Positions 8,940 to 18,479 are shown, numbered from the stretch's first letter. The stretch is DNA of 64,000 nt from an uncultured Verrucomicrobia subdivision 3 bacterium (GCA_903850425.1 CAINLR010000106.1:171585-235584), one strand, 5' to 3'. Program-made: numbers and translations. The notes: generated from the letters alone by a model not told the origin.

Positions 8940-9857
8940 TTGGCAGTAATAAATCAAAAAATGACCACAACCGTTTACCCTCATGAAGCAGACCATGAGC
9001 TGAATGCAAAAAGCACCTGCCATGAGGAAATACTCCGGTGCGCCGACCAAATTCCCCCACTGCCGTCGAGCGTGCTTAAGGTGTTGGAAATACTTGATGA
9101 TCCAGCCAGTGATGCCATGGAATTGGCGGATGCGGTCAGCGTTGACACCAACCTAACTATGGCTTTACTAAAACTGGCTTGCTCGCCAGCCTATCCCAAG
9201 CCGAATGGAATTCGGTCTGTGGCAGAGGCCATCACCTTGGTGGGGTTGATTCAGTTGCGGGCATTGACGCTGACAACCTCGCTAATTGGACTCGCCAAAT
9301 GCGAAACCGTTGACCATCTGGTTTGGGAAAATTCCGTTGCCACGGCCATCATTGCACGCCGCCTAGCCGAGGAAATCGTGACCCAACACCCAGAGGAAAT
9401 ATTCCTCATGGGCTTGCTGCATGGCCTTGGTCAATTTGCTTTGTTAGCCAACCCCAAGACCCGCTTGGCTTATGGCCGAGTGCTCCAGCGCATCCAGGAT
9501 TCGGGCGTGGATTATGCCACAGCAGAATTGGAAGTATTCGGTTTCTCTCATAACATGATTGGGGCCTTAGTGGCCCAGCGGTGGAATTTCTCTCCTGAAT
9601 TATCCGAGACCATCCTGCATTATGCCGACCCAGTAGAACCAATTGTCTCTCACGCCGGACAAAAGCGATTGCTGGTAAAACTGGCTGACTTGTTAGCGCA
9701 CGCCGCCTTTGTCGGACGTCCACCAGGATACCCCATTCAGCTGGAATTAATCCAGCAACTCAGCACGGTATTAGGAATAAAGCCAGCCGGAGACTCTTCT
9801 GTAGTCGAAATGATAGTAATGGCTAGGAATATATTACAAGCCAAGGCCGACTTCTGA
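8940..9857 (+). CDS. HDOD domain protein
   Basis: About 300 residues. The HDOD domain (roughly residues 35-235) begins with the hallmark IPPLPSSVLKVLEILDD and contains GLLHGLGQFAL, corresponding to the degenerate HD region. HDOD proteins act in signal transduction, often with chemotaxis or cyclic-di-GMP systems, but have no settled enzymatic activity. The frame opens with a TTG at 8940; an in-frame ATG at 8961 is an equally good start. It follows the second chemoreceptor by about 145 bases in the same direction, which fits a role in the same signalling unit. Confidence 0.85.
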   Translation: MAVINQKMTTTVYPHEADHELNAKSTCHEEILRCADQIPPLPSSVLKVLEILDDPASDAMELADAVSVDTNLTMALLKLACSPAYPKPNGIRSVAEAITLVGLIQLRALTLTTSLIGLAKCETVDHLVWENSVATAIIARRLAEEIVTQHPEEIFLMGLLHGLGQFALLANPKTRLAYGRVLQRIQDSGVDYATAELEVFGFSHNMIGALVAQRWNFSPELSETILHYADPVEPIVSHAGQKRLLVKLADLLAHAAFVGRPPGYPIQLELIQQLSTVLGIKPAGDSSVVEMIVMARNILQAKADF

Positions 9858-9878
9858 ACTTCTTGTGCAGCTCCTGAT

Positions 9879-9893
9879 AGTTCCTTCGGAACT
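9879..9893 (+). terminator. Possible stem-loop after the HDOD gene
   Basis: AGTTCC and GGAACT form a perfect 6-bp stem around TTC, about 20 bases after the HDOD stop. There is no strong T-run, so termination is only a guess. Confidence 0.25.
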
Positions 9894-9957
9894 TTGGCCG
9901 GTGGGGAGATGCGGGGAAAATTGACAGCGGGGAATTATTTTGTTGAACTTCGCGTCC

Positions 9958-11361
9958 ATGAATCCCTTTCATTCCAATGTCAGAAAAATATTCTTATTTT
10001 CATGCCTGATTTTGCTGGGGTCGCTTTTGGCTCCGTCGTTGGCGGCCGCCGATCCGGCGGCCCAACTTCAGCCGTCCGTGGCGCCGATCGTCACGATCAA
10101 TAATGGCGATAATGCCTGGCTGCTCGCCAGTTCGGCGCTGGTGCTGATGATGACCGCGCCGGGCCTGATTCTCTTTTACGGCGGTCTGGTGCGTCCGAAA
10201 AATGTTTTGTCCACGATGATGCACAGCCTGATTTTGATGGCGCTGATCTCGGCGGTGTGGATGGTCTATGGCTACAGCCTGGCCTTCGGCGCGGGCAATG
10301 CGTTTTTCGGCAATCCACTTTCCCATTTATTTTTGAAAGGCGTCGGCGGCGCCCCCGATGCCGATTATGCCCCCACGATTCCCGCCCAGACCTTCATGCT
10401 GTTCCAAATGATGTTCGCCATCATCACGCCCGCGCTGATCAGCGGCGCGGTGGCGGAGCGCGTGAAATTCAAGGCCTATGTCCTCTTCATGCTGGCGTGG
10501 ATGACGGTGGTGTATCTGCCGCTGTGCCACATGGTCTGGGGCAAGGGCGGCTATCTGAACTGGGCGCTCGGCGGAAAAATTCCCGTGCTCGATTTCGCCG
10601 GCGGCACGGTGGTCCACATCAGTTCCGGCGTGTCAGCGCTGGTGTTCGCCATCATGCTCGGCAAGCGCACGGGCTTTCCGCGCGAACCGATGGTGCCGCA
10701 CAACGTCGTGCTCTCCCTCGTCGGCACGGGACTGTTGTGGGTCGGCTGGTTTGGTTTTAATGCGGGCAGCGCCTTGAACGCCGGCACGCTGGCGACGAGC
10801 GCTTTTGGCGCCACGCATTTTTCAGCGGCGGCGGCGGCGCTGAGCTGGGCGGCGGTGGAATGGAAATTAAAAGGCCGCCCGAGCGTGCTCGGCGCGGCGG
10901 CCGGCATGGTCGCGGGCCTGGCCACCATCACGCCCGCGTCGGGCTTCGTCACGATTCCGGCGGCGTTTGGCATCGGCCTCGTGGCCGGCGTCGTTTGTTA
11001 TTTCGCGGTGACGAAAATCAAATCGGTGTTCCGCTACGACGATTCGCTGGACGTGTTCGGCGTGCATGGCGTCGGCAGCATCATCGGCATGTTGATGCTT
11101 GGTTTTCTGGCGAACGCGGAGGTGAATCCCGCCCTGGCCACCACGTTCAAGGCCAATGGGATCGCAGTTTCGCTCGCGGGCGGTTCGCATCAATTCATGA
11201 ACCAACTCCTCGGGGTCTTGTTCGCGGCGGTGGGGAGCGGCGTGGCCACATTCATCATCTTAAAAATCCTCGGCGCGTGCATGGATCTCCGGGTGACCCA
11301 GGAAGACGAAAGTATTGGACTAGACCTTTCCCAACACGGGGAGAGTGCCTATAATGAATAA
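9958..11361 (+). CDS. amtB: Ammonium transporter AmtB
   Basis: A 467-residue Amt/Mep/Rh channel in the inner membrane. An N-terminal signal-like helix ends near ALAAADPAA-type sequence (about residue 32), then about eleven membrane helices follow. The twin histidines of the conduction pore are visible in LPLCHMVWGKGG and DVFGVHGVGSIIG. The C-terminal tail DLRVTQEDESIGLDLSQHGE is the cytoplasmic segment that P-II proteins regulate. A TTG at 9940 in the same frame is an alternative start, but the ATG at 9958 fits the signal peptide better. The P-II gene follows after six bases, the classic amtB-glnK pairing in reverse order. Confidence 0.95.
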   Translation: MNPFHSNVRKIFLFSCLILLGSLLAPSLAAADPAAQLQPSVAPIVTINNGDNAWLLASSALVLMMTAPGLILFYGGLVRPKNVLSTMMHSLILMALISAVWMVYGYSLAFGAGNAFFGNPLSHLFLKGVGGAPDADYAPTIPAQTFMLFQMMFAIITPALISGAVAERVKFKAYVLFMLAWMTVVYLPLCHMVWGKGGYLNWALGGKIPVLDFAGGTVVHISSGVSALVFAIMLGKRTGFPREPMVPHNVVLSLVGTGLLWVGWFGFNAGSALNAGTLATSAFGATHFSAAAAALSWAAVEWKLKGRPSVLGAAAGMVAGLATITPASGFVTIPAAFGIGLVAGVVCYFAVTKIKSVFRYDDSLDVFGVHGVGSIIGMLMLGFLANAEVNPALATTFKANGIAVSLAGGSHQFMNQLLGVLFAAVGSGVATFIILKILGACMDLRVTQEDESIGLDLSQHGESAYNE

Positions 11362-11706
<345 letters not shown>

Positions 11707-11829
11707 TCGGGGCTCCGCTCGGTCGGCCCGCGCCGAGGATGCAGGCGGCACCCGTGCGCGGTGATCCGTCTCCATCCGCGGTTAAGCCGCTTTGTTGCGG
11801 CCTGGATACGGATTAACTCCACCGCAGGT

Positions 11830-11849
11830 CGGCGGCGGTTTTGCCGCCG
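11830..11849. terminator. Possible hairpin between convergent genes
   Basis: CGGCGGC (11830-11836) pairs with GCCGCCG (11843-11849) around a GGTTTT loop. It sits between the convergent glnK and DUF4019-type genes. There is no long T-run, so it is a weak candidate bidirectional terminator. Confidence 0.3.
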
Positions 11850-11861
11850 GGCGGTGCCGGC

Positions 11862-12299
11862 TCACTTGATGTAGTAGCCAGAAACCTTCCACTGGCCATC
11901 CGGGGCGAGCATGGGCGTGACGGTTTCCACTGCTTCTTTTTTGTTCGCGAACGACGTGTCGAATTGGACAATCACATATTCGCCATCCGGCGCGCCGGGA
12001 GCGGTTTTAGTAGATTGGGCACCCTTCAACTTGCGGCTGACCAGCGCGCCCAGCGGCTGGCGCACCGCAATCATGCTCTGTTCCCACTGCGCTTGGGAAA
12101 CCGCCGACTGAAAATAGCTGGCAGCGGTTTTCCAGCTCTCGGCATAGTTGGCCGCATCCACCAGGGCCAGCCACTGTTCGGCTGATTTTTGGGCGGCGGC
12201 TTCGGTCGGCGAAACGACCGGGACGCTCGGGCTATCGGTCTTGGGTGAACAGGCCGAAACAAATAACACGAGCACCAGGCTCAAGGTGATGTTTTTCAT
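11862..12299 (-). CDS. DUF4019-family lipoprotein
   Basis: A 145-residue protein with a lipoprotein signal: a hydrophobic stretch ends in the lipobox-like LFVSAC, so Cys17 is the expected lipidated residue. The mature part (about residues 38-145) resembles the DUF4019 family, with AEQWLALVDAANYAESWKTA at the start and a closing strand GQWKVSGYYIK. Function is unknown; these proteins fold like small NTF2-type domains. It is convergent with glnK and lies upstream of no clear partner. Confidence 0.75.
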   Translation of the reverse strand: MKNITLSLVLVLFVSACSPKTDSPSVPVVSPTEAAAQKSAEQWLALVDAANYAESWKTAASYFQSAVSQAQWEQSMIAVRQPLGALVSRKLKGAQSTKTAPGAPDGEYVIVQFDTSFANKKEAVETVTPMLAPDGQWKVSGYYIK

Positions 12300-12488
12300 A
12301 ATGTGGGGACCGTTTAATGGTGGTCTGCCAAACAGCAGCCAGCGCGCATGACGGCCTATTCTCCCGCGCGACTTTGAGTGTGGGTCACCGTTTGGTTTCT
12401 GTCCAGCCCGCTTTGGGATGGCGATTTCCCGTCAAACCCCATCAGTGGTTTCCTGCGCGAGCTGGCTGGCCGATTCCCCAAGAAATGA

Positions 12489-12890
12489 TCAATAGTGGAT
12501 TCGGGTGAAGCCATCCACGAACCGTGAATAAACCAGCGCCCCTAAAATCAGCAGGATGAGGGAGGCAACCAAGACGCCCACAAAAATAATGGCGGATAGA
12601 AAAATCAATGCGAGGGTGCGTGGCACGCCGGCAATCTCCCGATGCCAGCCTCCGCGATAGAGACTGACAAAGGTCACCGAGACTGGCAGGACGGCATAGA
12701 CCAACAAAATGGCCCGGCCCTCCAGCAGCCCGACGAGCGGTCGAGCGGCCCAATAAGTGAGCCCCAGACAAAGCAGACATACCCATGCGGAAAAGCCAAT
12801 CGGCGACTTGACCGCTGAGGCGCGGTCATCTGAGTGCGTCGCGGGCCGGCGGTCGCAGCCAAGCGTGAATGGTTTAGGAATGTGGTGCAT
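12489..12890 (-). CDS. Small hypothetical membrane protein
   Basis: About 133 residues from the ATG at 12890. The frame is open to 13022, but the extra N-terminal part is cysteine/arginine-rich and looks non-coding. Three hydrophobic segments are visible: one around CLLCLGLTYWAA, a second AILLVYAVLPVSVTFV, and a third FLSAIIFVGVLVASLILLIL. No family is recognised. It is divergent from the ECF sigma gene, with about 450 bases between. Confidence 0.5.
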   Translation of the reverse strand: MHHIPKPFTLGCDRRPATHSDDRASAVKSPIGFSAWVCLLCLGLTYWAARPLVGLLEGRAILLVYAVLPVSVTFVSLYRGGWHREIAGVPRTLALIFLSAIIFVGVLVASLILLILGALVYSRFVDGFTRIHY

Positions 12891-13344
12891 ATCAATCAAT
12901 AGACACCTCGGCGGAAATTTGTAAAGTCGCCCGCGTTCATTTCTAACCGGGGCATGATCGCCGGGTTGGCACAGAGTATCCGTTCTACTGCAACAGCGCG
13001 TCCTGCCATCACCATTCGGCAACGCCAGCCATTCCCCTTGCCGGGGCGGCGTGGGACTCTAGCCGAGCCGTTGACGGCAACGGGTAACGCCCTCGTTAGG
13101 GGGATGGTGGTCATATGTGTTGGATTTCAACCTGATGATGCCGGCGTTGGCAACTCCCGAAACACATTCCCGAAATACATTCCGGCAACCGTGACTCTGT
13201 TGGTGGTTGGCGCGGCCAGCCGCGGCGGCCCGTTTTTTAATCTTCTAATAAACCGTCCGCTCGCGTGTCATATCCTGTGACCACGATGTCCTTTGGGATT
13301 GGAAGCATGGCTGATCCCAGCTTGAATATGGAGACTCGCCAACC
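12891..13344. other. Intergenic region between divergent genes
   Basis: About 450 bases with no convincing gene. It contains a perfect short palindrome (CCGTTG, ACGG, CAACGG at 13068-13083) and should hold the sigma-factor promoter. I could not identify a clear ECF-type -35/-10 pair. Confidence 0.45.
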
Positions 13345-13902
13345 ATGGCCGTGATGCGACCAGACGAAACCAGCGCGGAGCCGCCCAAGTGGGAAACGAT
13401 CGAAGAGCTGTTCGCAGCTCTGGAGGCACCGCTTTTGGGTTACGCCCTGCGCTACACCGGCGAGCGGGCGCAGGCGGAGGACGTGGTGCAGGAAGCGTTC
13501 ATGAAACTTCACGCCCAATTTGAATCAGTCGAGCAGCCGCGCGCGTGGCTGTATCGCACGGTTCACAACCTCGCGCTCAATACACGGCGGGCGGCGGGCA
13601 AAACGGTTTCACTCGATCAATTTTCCGAAGCAGATGATTCCCCCGCCGCCGACACCGCTGATCCCGCGCTGCTACCCGATGAACAGATCATCCGGCTTGA
13701 GGGCATCGGATTGGTGCGGATCAGTCTGGCCGCGCTCGACGCGCGCAGCCGGGAATTGATCCGGCTCAAATTCAACGAAGACCTTTCCTACAAGGACATC
13801 GCCGCGCGGACGGGACTGACCACGGGCAACGTCGGCTTCATTCTGCATCACGCACTGAAAACCATGGCCGATGAACTGGCCAAGACGGGAGTTGCGCCAT
13901 GA
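13345..13902 (+). CDS. ECF-type RNA polymerase sigma factor
   Basis: A 185-residue sigma-70 family factor of the extracytoplasmic-function type. Region 2 (about residues 25-90) contains YTGERAQAEDVVQEAFMKLH and the DNA-melting segment RAWLYRTVHNLALNTRR. Region 4 (about 125-180) contains LDARSRELIRLKFNEDLSYK followed by the HTH DIAARTGLTTGNVGFILHHA. A second ATG at 13354 is possible. It lies 124 bases before a large protein whose N-terminal region resembles an anti-sigma or sigma-associated domain, so the pair is probably a regulatory unit. The intervening DNA is filled by heptad repeats. Confidence 0.9.
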   Translation: MAVMRPDETSAEPPKWETIEELFAALEAPLLGYALRYTGERAQAEDVVQEAFMKLHAQFESVEQPRAWLYRTVHNLALNTRRAAGKTVSLDQFSEADDSPAADTADPALLPDEQIIRLEGIGLVRISLAALDARSRELIRLKFNEDLSYKDIAARTGLTTGNVGFILHHALKTMADELAKTGVAP

Positions 13903-13914
13903 ACCAGAGAGGAA

Positions 13915-14010
13915 AACATTCTACATTCAACGCTCAACGCTCAACGCCCAAGTGCGCGCCGCGTGTGCGTTTCATTGAATGTTGGGCGTTGAATGTTGAC
14001 TGTTCGATGT
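13915..14010. repeat. Inverted heptad-periodic repeat, locus A
   Basis: The left arm (13915-13949) reads as five 7-base units: AACATTC, TACATTC, AACGCTC, AACGCTC, AACGCCC. The right arm (13976-14010) reads TGAATGT, TGGGCGT, TGAATGT, TGACTGT, TCGATGT. Read on the other strand, the left arm gives GGGCGTT, GAGCGTT and GAATGTT units that recur in the right arm, so the arms can pair as an imperfect hairpin. It fills the gap between the sigma factor and the VWA gene. Confidence 0.85.
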
Positions 14011-14026
14011 TTCTCCGCCAAGCGCC

Positions 14027-17000
14027 ATGAACCCGAACCAACCATCACGCGACGAGATCGAGGCCAAGCTGACCGCGCTGCTGCTCGGTGAACTGCCGGA
14101 CGAGGAAGCCAAGTTGTTGCGCTGGGCCATCACGCAGGATGCCGAACTGGCAAAATTACACGACCGGCTCAAGCTTGCCATCGGCCTGGTCCGCGAAGTC
14201 ACCGTGAAGCCCACGGAAACGGTGCCGTTGAAACTTTCCGACGAGCGGCGCAAGCAATTGTTCGCGCATTTCAAGACGCCGCGTCCGCATGAATCATTTT
14301 GGTTGAAGCGGCTGGAACTGCCTTCGCTCATTCCGGTCTTGGCGGCTTTGGCCGTTGTGGCGTTGCTCGCGGCGCTGCTGCTGCCGTCGCTCGCCTCGGC
14401 CAAACGGAAGTCAACCCGGGTGGCGGCTTTGAGCAGCGTGCGAATGCAGGAAATGAGTGCTGCCTACGCCGCCAAGGATGAGGCGTTGGGGCAGGCCACG
14501 TCGCCGGCGCTGCCGCCGCCAGTGGCAATTACCGTTGCTCCCGAACCCACGCTCGCGCCACCACCGACGGAAATTGTTCTGCCATCGCCGGACGCGACTT
14601 CGGCTGGAATTACCGCTCAAACCGCTCCAGTTGTCGTTCAACCCAGCGTCGTCACCCGGCAATTATTCGCTCAACAAAACGGCATTGGCCAGAACGTCGC
14701 ATTCGGCGGGAGTCCGTCATCGGCAACGGAGTCGCCGCAAGCTCCGGCGACCGCCGCCATTATCCTGCCGCAGGGCGAAGTGAGGGTAGAAGAAAGGATG
14801 CCTGGCATTTCCGGTTCGGAAAGACGGCCGCAATTGGCCAATGGCAGGCCGGAAGCCGAAACGCTGGCGAAGGTGGGCAAACCGCTTTATGAAATGGGCA
14901 AATTGAAGGAGTTCGAGGCGAAGTTGAATTCGGCCGTGAATGGGGACGGCGACAATCGCAGTGCGGCTTACTACTTCGACTTCGCCAACAAGGCAGCGAA
15001 TAAGCCGGAGGTTGATACGCTAGGGCGCGTGGCCCAGGTGGAGAAACCATTGACGCCGCCTGCGGAAGATAAATTGAGCCGCGAGAATAAAACCGCTCCA
15101 GACGCCGAATCCAGCCGTGATCATGGCATGGCCGTGGCCGGCACGGTCAGAGGGTTTTATGACGATAGTGTTTCAGGTGTCCAAAAAGGGGATGTCGGCG
15201 TCAGTGGCGGCAGCACCTTTGCGTCGCGGATGGATGGGTTCGCTAACGGAGTCTCCGATATAAACGGTGGTCGTGGCGCAAGCGGCGGCGGTGGCGGTGG
15301 CGCGGCTCCCGGATCGCCCAGTGTCGAATTGAATTTGAGTCGTCTGCAAAATGAGCTGCCAGCGGTGGCACCGGTGCTAAAGCCAAACGCGACGCTGGCC
15401 GGGAACGACTCCGGCCTCGACCGTGCGCGCACGGAAAATCAGCCGGCGAGATTCGGACGTGGATTTCCGCTCGCGGGTCCGATTGAAACTGCTGGCGAAG
15501 CTTCGCCAATGTCCGCAGACAGCTTCGGATTAGCCGACCGTTCCACCGACCTGAATTTGAGGGCGAGAAAATTAGCCGTTAAGCGCGAAGGTCCCGAGCG
15601 GCCAACACCGATGCGGGCAACGCAGGAAACTACTGCAATCAACAATTTTGATTTCAATGGCGAAATTGCCGGCACGCCGACGCGGGCTGGCGGGGCGGAA
15701 CGATTTTTTCGCAACCCGGCAGGCGAAGTTACTGCGGACAAACCGCCGGTGTTGGGCGATGTGCCGATGTTGGGAAAATTATTCAGTTCGCGCGCCAGCG
15801 CACCCGCCAAGCCCATGAAGGGAGTGTTGGACGACAGTGACGCTGACGGCAATTTGGCCAGGGTCAGCAAAATGACGCCGCTGCCGGGCGGCAGTAGTGT
15901 GGCGCTCGGCGTTCCGAAAGAGGAAGGCAAGGATCCGGTTGTTTACAACTTTCCAACCGAACCTCTACGCCAACGGGCGGACCTTTCCTTTAAACTGCTA
16001 GACCAGGCGCCCACTCAGCCGGCCCCGCAAGTTCAGACCACAAATGCCATCGCGACGGCTGGCTTACCGATGAATACATTTGACCGAGCCGTGGTGGCAA
16101 CAACCTTGCCCGCGTTGGCTCAAAAAACGGAAGCTGGAAAGGCGGATGGAGATGCGGCTTATCAAGCAGCCAAACAGCGTCGGGACCAGCTGGTGAAGCA
16201 GCACGAGCTTTTATACGCGAAGCTAGCCGCCGAAAGCTTGGACTATGAAATTCCCAAAACCAGCATGGTTCAAATTACCGACACGGCCGAGCCGGCCAAG
16301 CATCAGACTTTAGTGCAAAAGCTCACCGGCGAGTATGAAAGCAACGCACGCATCAAAGTTGAGAGTGATGTGAATGATATCGCGAGCATGAATGGAGCAC
16401 AGACGGCGGCCAGCAGTTCCTATGATCCCTACTTTGTGCAGACCACTTTTGAGATCATTCAGTCGGATGCCGTGCTGGGCAAAGTGGTGGAGGCGTTGAA
16501 GCTGGACCAAGTCTGGGCAGGAAAATATGGCGGCGAAAACCTGAAAAAGCAGGACGTCATCGCCTTGCTCAAGAAACGGCTCAAGCTTCAGCCGGTGCGT
16601 AACACCAGGCTGATTTCGATTGGAGTTACGAGCGATAATCCGGAAGAAGCTGCAAAAATCGCCAATGCCGTGGCCGATGCATATGTGAAATACCGCAGGG
16701 ACAGCCGGGTCCAGCTTACCGCTGCGGCAACCAAAAGACTGGAAGAACAATTAAATGAGCAGGAGCAAAAGGTTCTTCTCGCGCAAGCTGAGGTGGATCG
16801 TCTGGCAAAAGCATCCGGCAGTGAGCCGGTTGACGTTGTGGCCCTCAAACCCGCCGCCAACGCGCCGGTGCCGCAGCCGGAAATCCAGGCGAGCGAAAAC
16901 GCCTTCTCCACCTTCTCCCTCAATGTCAGCGATGTGTCGTTCAAGCTCGCGGCGGCGAGTTTGGAAAAGGGCCAGATGCCCGACGCGGCTTCGATCCGCA

Positions 17001-18205
17001 GCGAGGAATTCATCAACGCCTTTGATTACCGTGACCCGGAAGCAGTGGCGGGACAGCCGCTGGCGTTCGCATCGGAACGCGCGCGGTATCCGTTCGCGCA
17101 GAATCGCGACCTGCTGCGGTTCTCCGTCAAGACGGCGGCGGCGGGACGGGCGGCGGGACGCGCGTTGAACCTGGTTCTCCTGCTCGACAATTCCGGTTCG
17201 ATGGAACGCGCCGATCGCGTGCAGATCATCCGCGAAGCGTTGCGGGTGCTGGCCACGCAGTTGCACCCGCAGGACAAGGTGAGCATAGTCACCTTTGCGC
17301 GCACGGCGCGGTTGTGGGCGGATGGCGTGTCGGGCACGGACGCGGGCGCGGAGCTGGAAAAAATCGGCGGTCTCACGCCGCAGGGCGGCACGAATCTGGA
17401 GGAGGCGATGCGGCTGGCCTACGAAACGGCGCGGCGGCATTACCTCGCCAACGGCCTGAACCGCGTGGTGCTGCTCACCGACGGCGCGGCGAACCTCGGC
17501 AACGTGGACGCGGCGGTGCTCAAGGAAAAAGTCGAGGCGCAGCGCAAACAGGGCATCGCGCTCGACTGCTTCGGCATCGGCTGGGAAGGCTTTAATGACG
17601 ACACGCTCGAACAGCTTTCGCGCAATGGCGACGGGCGTTACGCGTTTCTCAATTCGCCGGAGGATGCGGCGAAGGAATTTGCCGCCAAGCTCGCGGGCGC
17701 GCTACAAATCGCCGCGTCGGACGTAAAGGTGCAGGTGGAATTCAATCCGCAGCGCGTGGTCTCCTATCGCCAGGTCGGCTACGCGAAACATCAGCTCACC
17801 AAGGAACAGTTCCGCGACAACACGGTGGACGCCGCCGAAATCGCCGCGCAGGAAGCGGGCAACGCGCTCTACACCGTCGAGACCAAACCAGACGGCAGCG
17901 GCCCGGTGGCGACGGTGCGCGTGCGCTACAAAGTTCCCGGCACGACGGACTATCGCGAGCGCAGTTGGGACGTGCCTTACACCGGCAATGCGGTTTCGCT
18001 CGCACAAGCCAGCGCGGCCATGCGGCTCGCGGCCACGGCCAGCGCGTTCTCGGAATGGCTCGCGGCGAGTCCGTTCGCGCAGGAAGTGTCGCCGGATGAA
18101 CTGCTCAAAACGATGAGCGGCGTGCCGCAGATTTATGGGGCGGATGAGCGGCCGAAGAAATTGGAATGGATGATCCGCCAGGCGAAGAGTCTGTCGGGGA
18201 AATAA
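14027..18205 (+). CDS. Mosaic VWA protein with anti-sigma-like start, pilin-like helix, Wzz-like and YfbK-type VWA regions
   Basis: A 1392-residue protein. Residues 1-70 resemble the helical N-terminus found in anti-sigma-type proteins but lack zinc ligands. A membrane helix at about 101-125 is followed by LLPSLASAKRKSTRV, resembling the pseudopilin N-terminal helix. Residues 150-700 are low complexity and include VLGDVPMLGKLF (575-586), like the end of a secretin. Residues about 705-925 resemble a Wzz/chain-length regulator, with NPEEAAKIANAVADAYVKYR, but without its two flanking membrane helices. Residues 940-1392 match the YfbK/VWA-DUF3520 type with the metal site DNSGSM (1054-1059), GGTNLEEA and LLTDGAA. 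The sigma factor precedes it and a giant exported protein follows. Overall function is unknown. Confidence 0.85.
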   Translation: MNPNQPSRDEIEAKLTALLLGELPDEEAKLLRWAITQDAELAKLHDRLKLAIGLVREVTVKPTETVPLKLSDERRKQLFAHFKTPRPHESFWLKRLELPSLIPVLAALAVVALLAALLLPSLASAKRKSTRVAALSSVRMQEMSAAYAAKDEALGQATSPALPPPVAITVAPEPTLAPPPTEIVLPSPDATSAGITAQTAPVVVQPSVVTRQLFAQQNGIGQNVAFGGSPSSATESPQAPATAAIILPQGEVRVEERMPGISGSERRPQLANGRPEAETLAKVGKPLYEMGKLKEFEAKLNSAVNGDGDNRSAAYYFDFANKAANKPEVDTLGRVAQVEKPLTPPAEDKLSRENKTAPDAESSRDHGMAVAGTVRGFYDDSVSGVQKGDVGVSGGSTFASRMDGFANGVSDINGGRGASGGGGGGAAPGSPSVELNLSRLQNELPAVAPVLKPNATLAGNDSGLDRARTENQPARFGRGFPLAGPIETAGEASPMSADSFGLADRSTDLNLRARKLAVKREGPERPTPMRATQETTAINNFDFNGEIAGTPTRAGGAERFFRNPAGEVTADKPPVLGDVPMLGKLFSSRASAPAKPMKGVLDDSDADGNLARVSKMTPLPGGSSVALGVPKEEGKDPVVYNFPTEPLRQRADLSFKLLDQAPTQPAPQVQTTNAIATAGLPMNTFDRAVVATTLPALAQKTEAGKADGDAAYQAAKQRRDQLVKQHELLYAKLAAESLDYEIPKTSMVQITDTAEPAKHQTLVQKLTGEYESNARIKVESDVNDIASMNGAQTAASSSYDPYFVQTTFEIIQSDAVLGKVVEALKLDQVWAGKYGGENLKKQDVIALLKKRLKLQPVRNTRLISIGVTSDNPEEAAKIANAVADAYVKYRRDSRVQLTAAATKRLEEQLNEQEQKVLLAQAEVDRLAKASGSEPVDVVALKPAANAPVPQPEIQASENAFSTFSLNVSDVSFKLAAASLEKGQMPDAASIRSEEFINAFDYRDPEAVAGQPLAFASERARYPFAQNRDLLRFSVKTAAAGRAAGRALNLVLLLDNSGSMERADRVQIIREALRVLATQLHPQDKVSIVTFARTARLWADGVSGTDAGAELEKIGGLTPQGGTNLEEAMRLAYETARRHYLANGLNRVVLLTDGAANLGNVDAAVLKEKVEAQRKQGIALDCFGIGWEGFNDDTLEQLSRNGDGRYAFLNSPEDAAKEFAAKLAGALQIAASDVKVQVEFNPQRVVSYRQVGYAKHQLTKEQFRDNTVDAAEIAAQEAGNALYTVETKPDGSGPVATVRVRYKVPGTTDYRERSWDVPYTGNAVSLAQASAAMRLAATASAFSEWLAASPFAQEVSPDELLKTMSGVPQIYGADERPKKLEWMIRQAKSLSGK

Positions 18206-18479
18206 GTGAGTCATGAAAATCCGAATTCCAACATCGGCGGGAGCGGCGCAAAGAAACAGCGCAAAATTGAATTCGGCCGTATCGCAGATTTGCAATCTGC
18301 GGCGCTGCCAAACCGCAAAAGCGACCAGGAATATCGCGCGCGCTGCCGAGTTCAACTTGGCGATACGGCAGATTGAAAATCTGCGCTGTCTCGGGTTGCG
18401 AGCCTGACAACTTTTTTACAGACCTTTGACCCGCGCCTGACAAACCGCCGGTGCTTTCGCTGGCAAACTGAATCAAACT
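18206..18479. repeat. Intergenic region with two palindromic repeat units
   Basis: About 270 bases without a gene. It holds two related palindromes: CAGATT TGC AATCTG (18285-18299) and CAGATT GAA AATCTG (18369-18383). Each has CGTATCGC/GCGATACG-like and GCGCTG-like flanks, in roughly opposite orientation to the other. The pattern resembles dispersed palindromic repeats. They could form hairpins in the transcript between the VWA gene and the giant gene. Confidence 0.6.

Noticed and set aside
9894-9957. Sigma-54 promoter upstream of amtB
   Set aside because: A TGGCCGG run is present, but no GG-N10-GC spacing that fits the -24/-12 consensus.
11707-11861. Riboswitch or small RNA after glnK
   Set aside because: Only a simple GC hairpin is visible; no recognised aptamer sequence.
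12954-13280. 108-residue frame in the gap before the sigma gene
   Set aside because: No family resemblance or ribosome-binding site; composition looks non-coding.
13915-14010. CRISPR array reading of the tandem repeats
   Set aside because: Units are 7 bases with no spacers and the layout is inverted; no cas genes are present.
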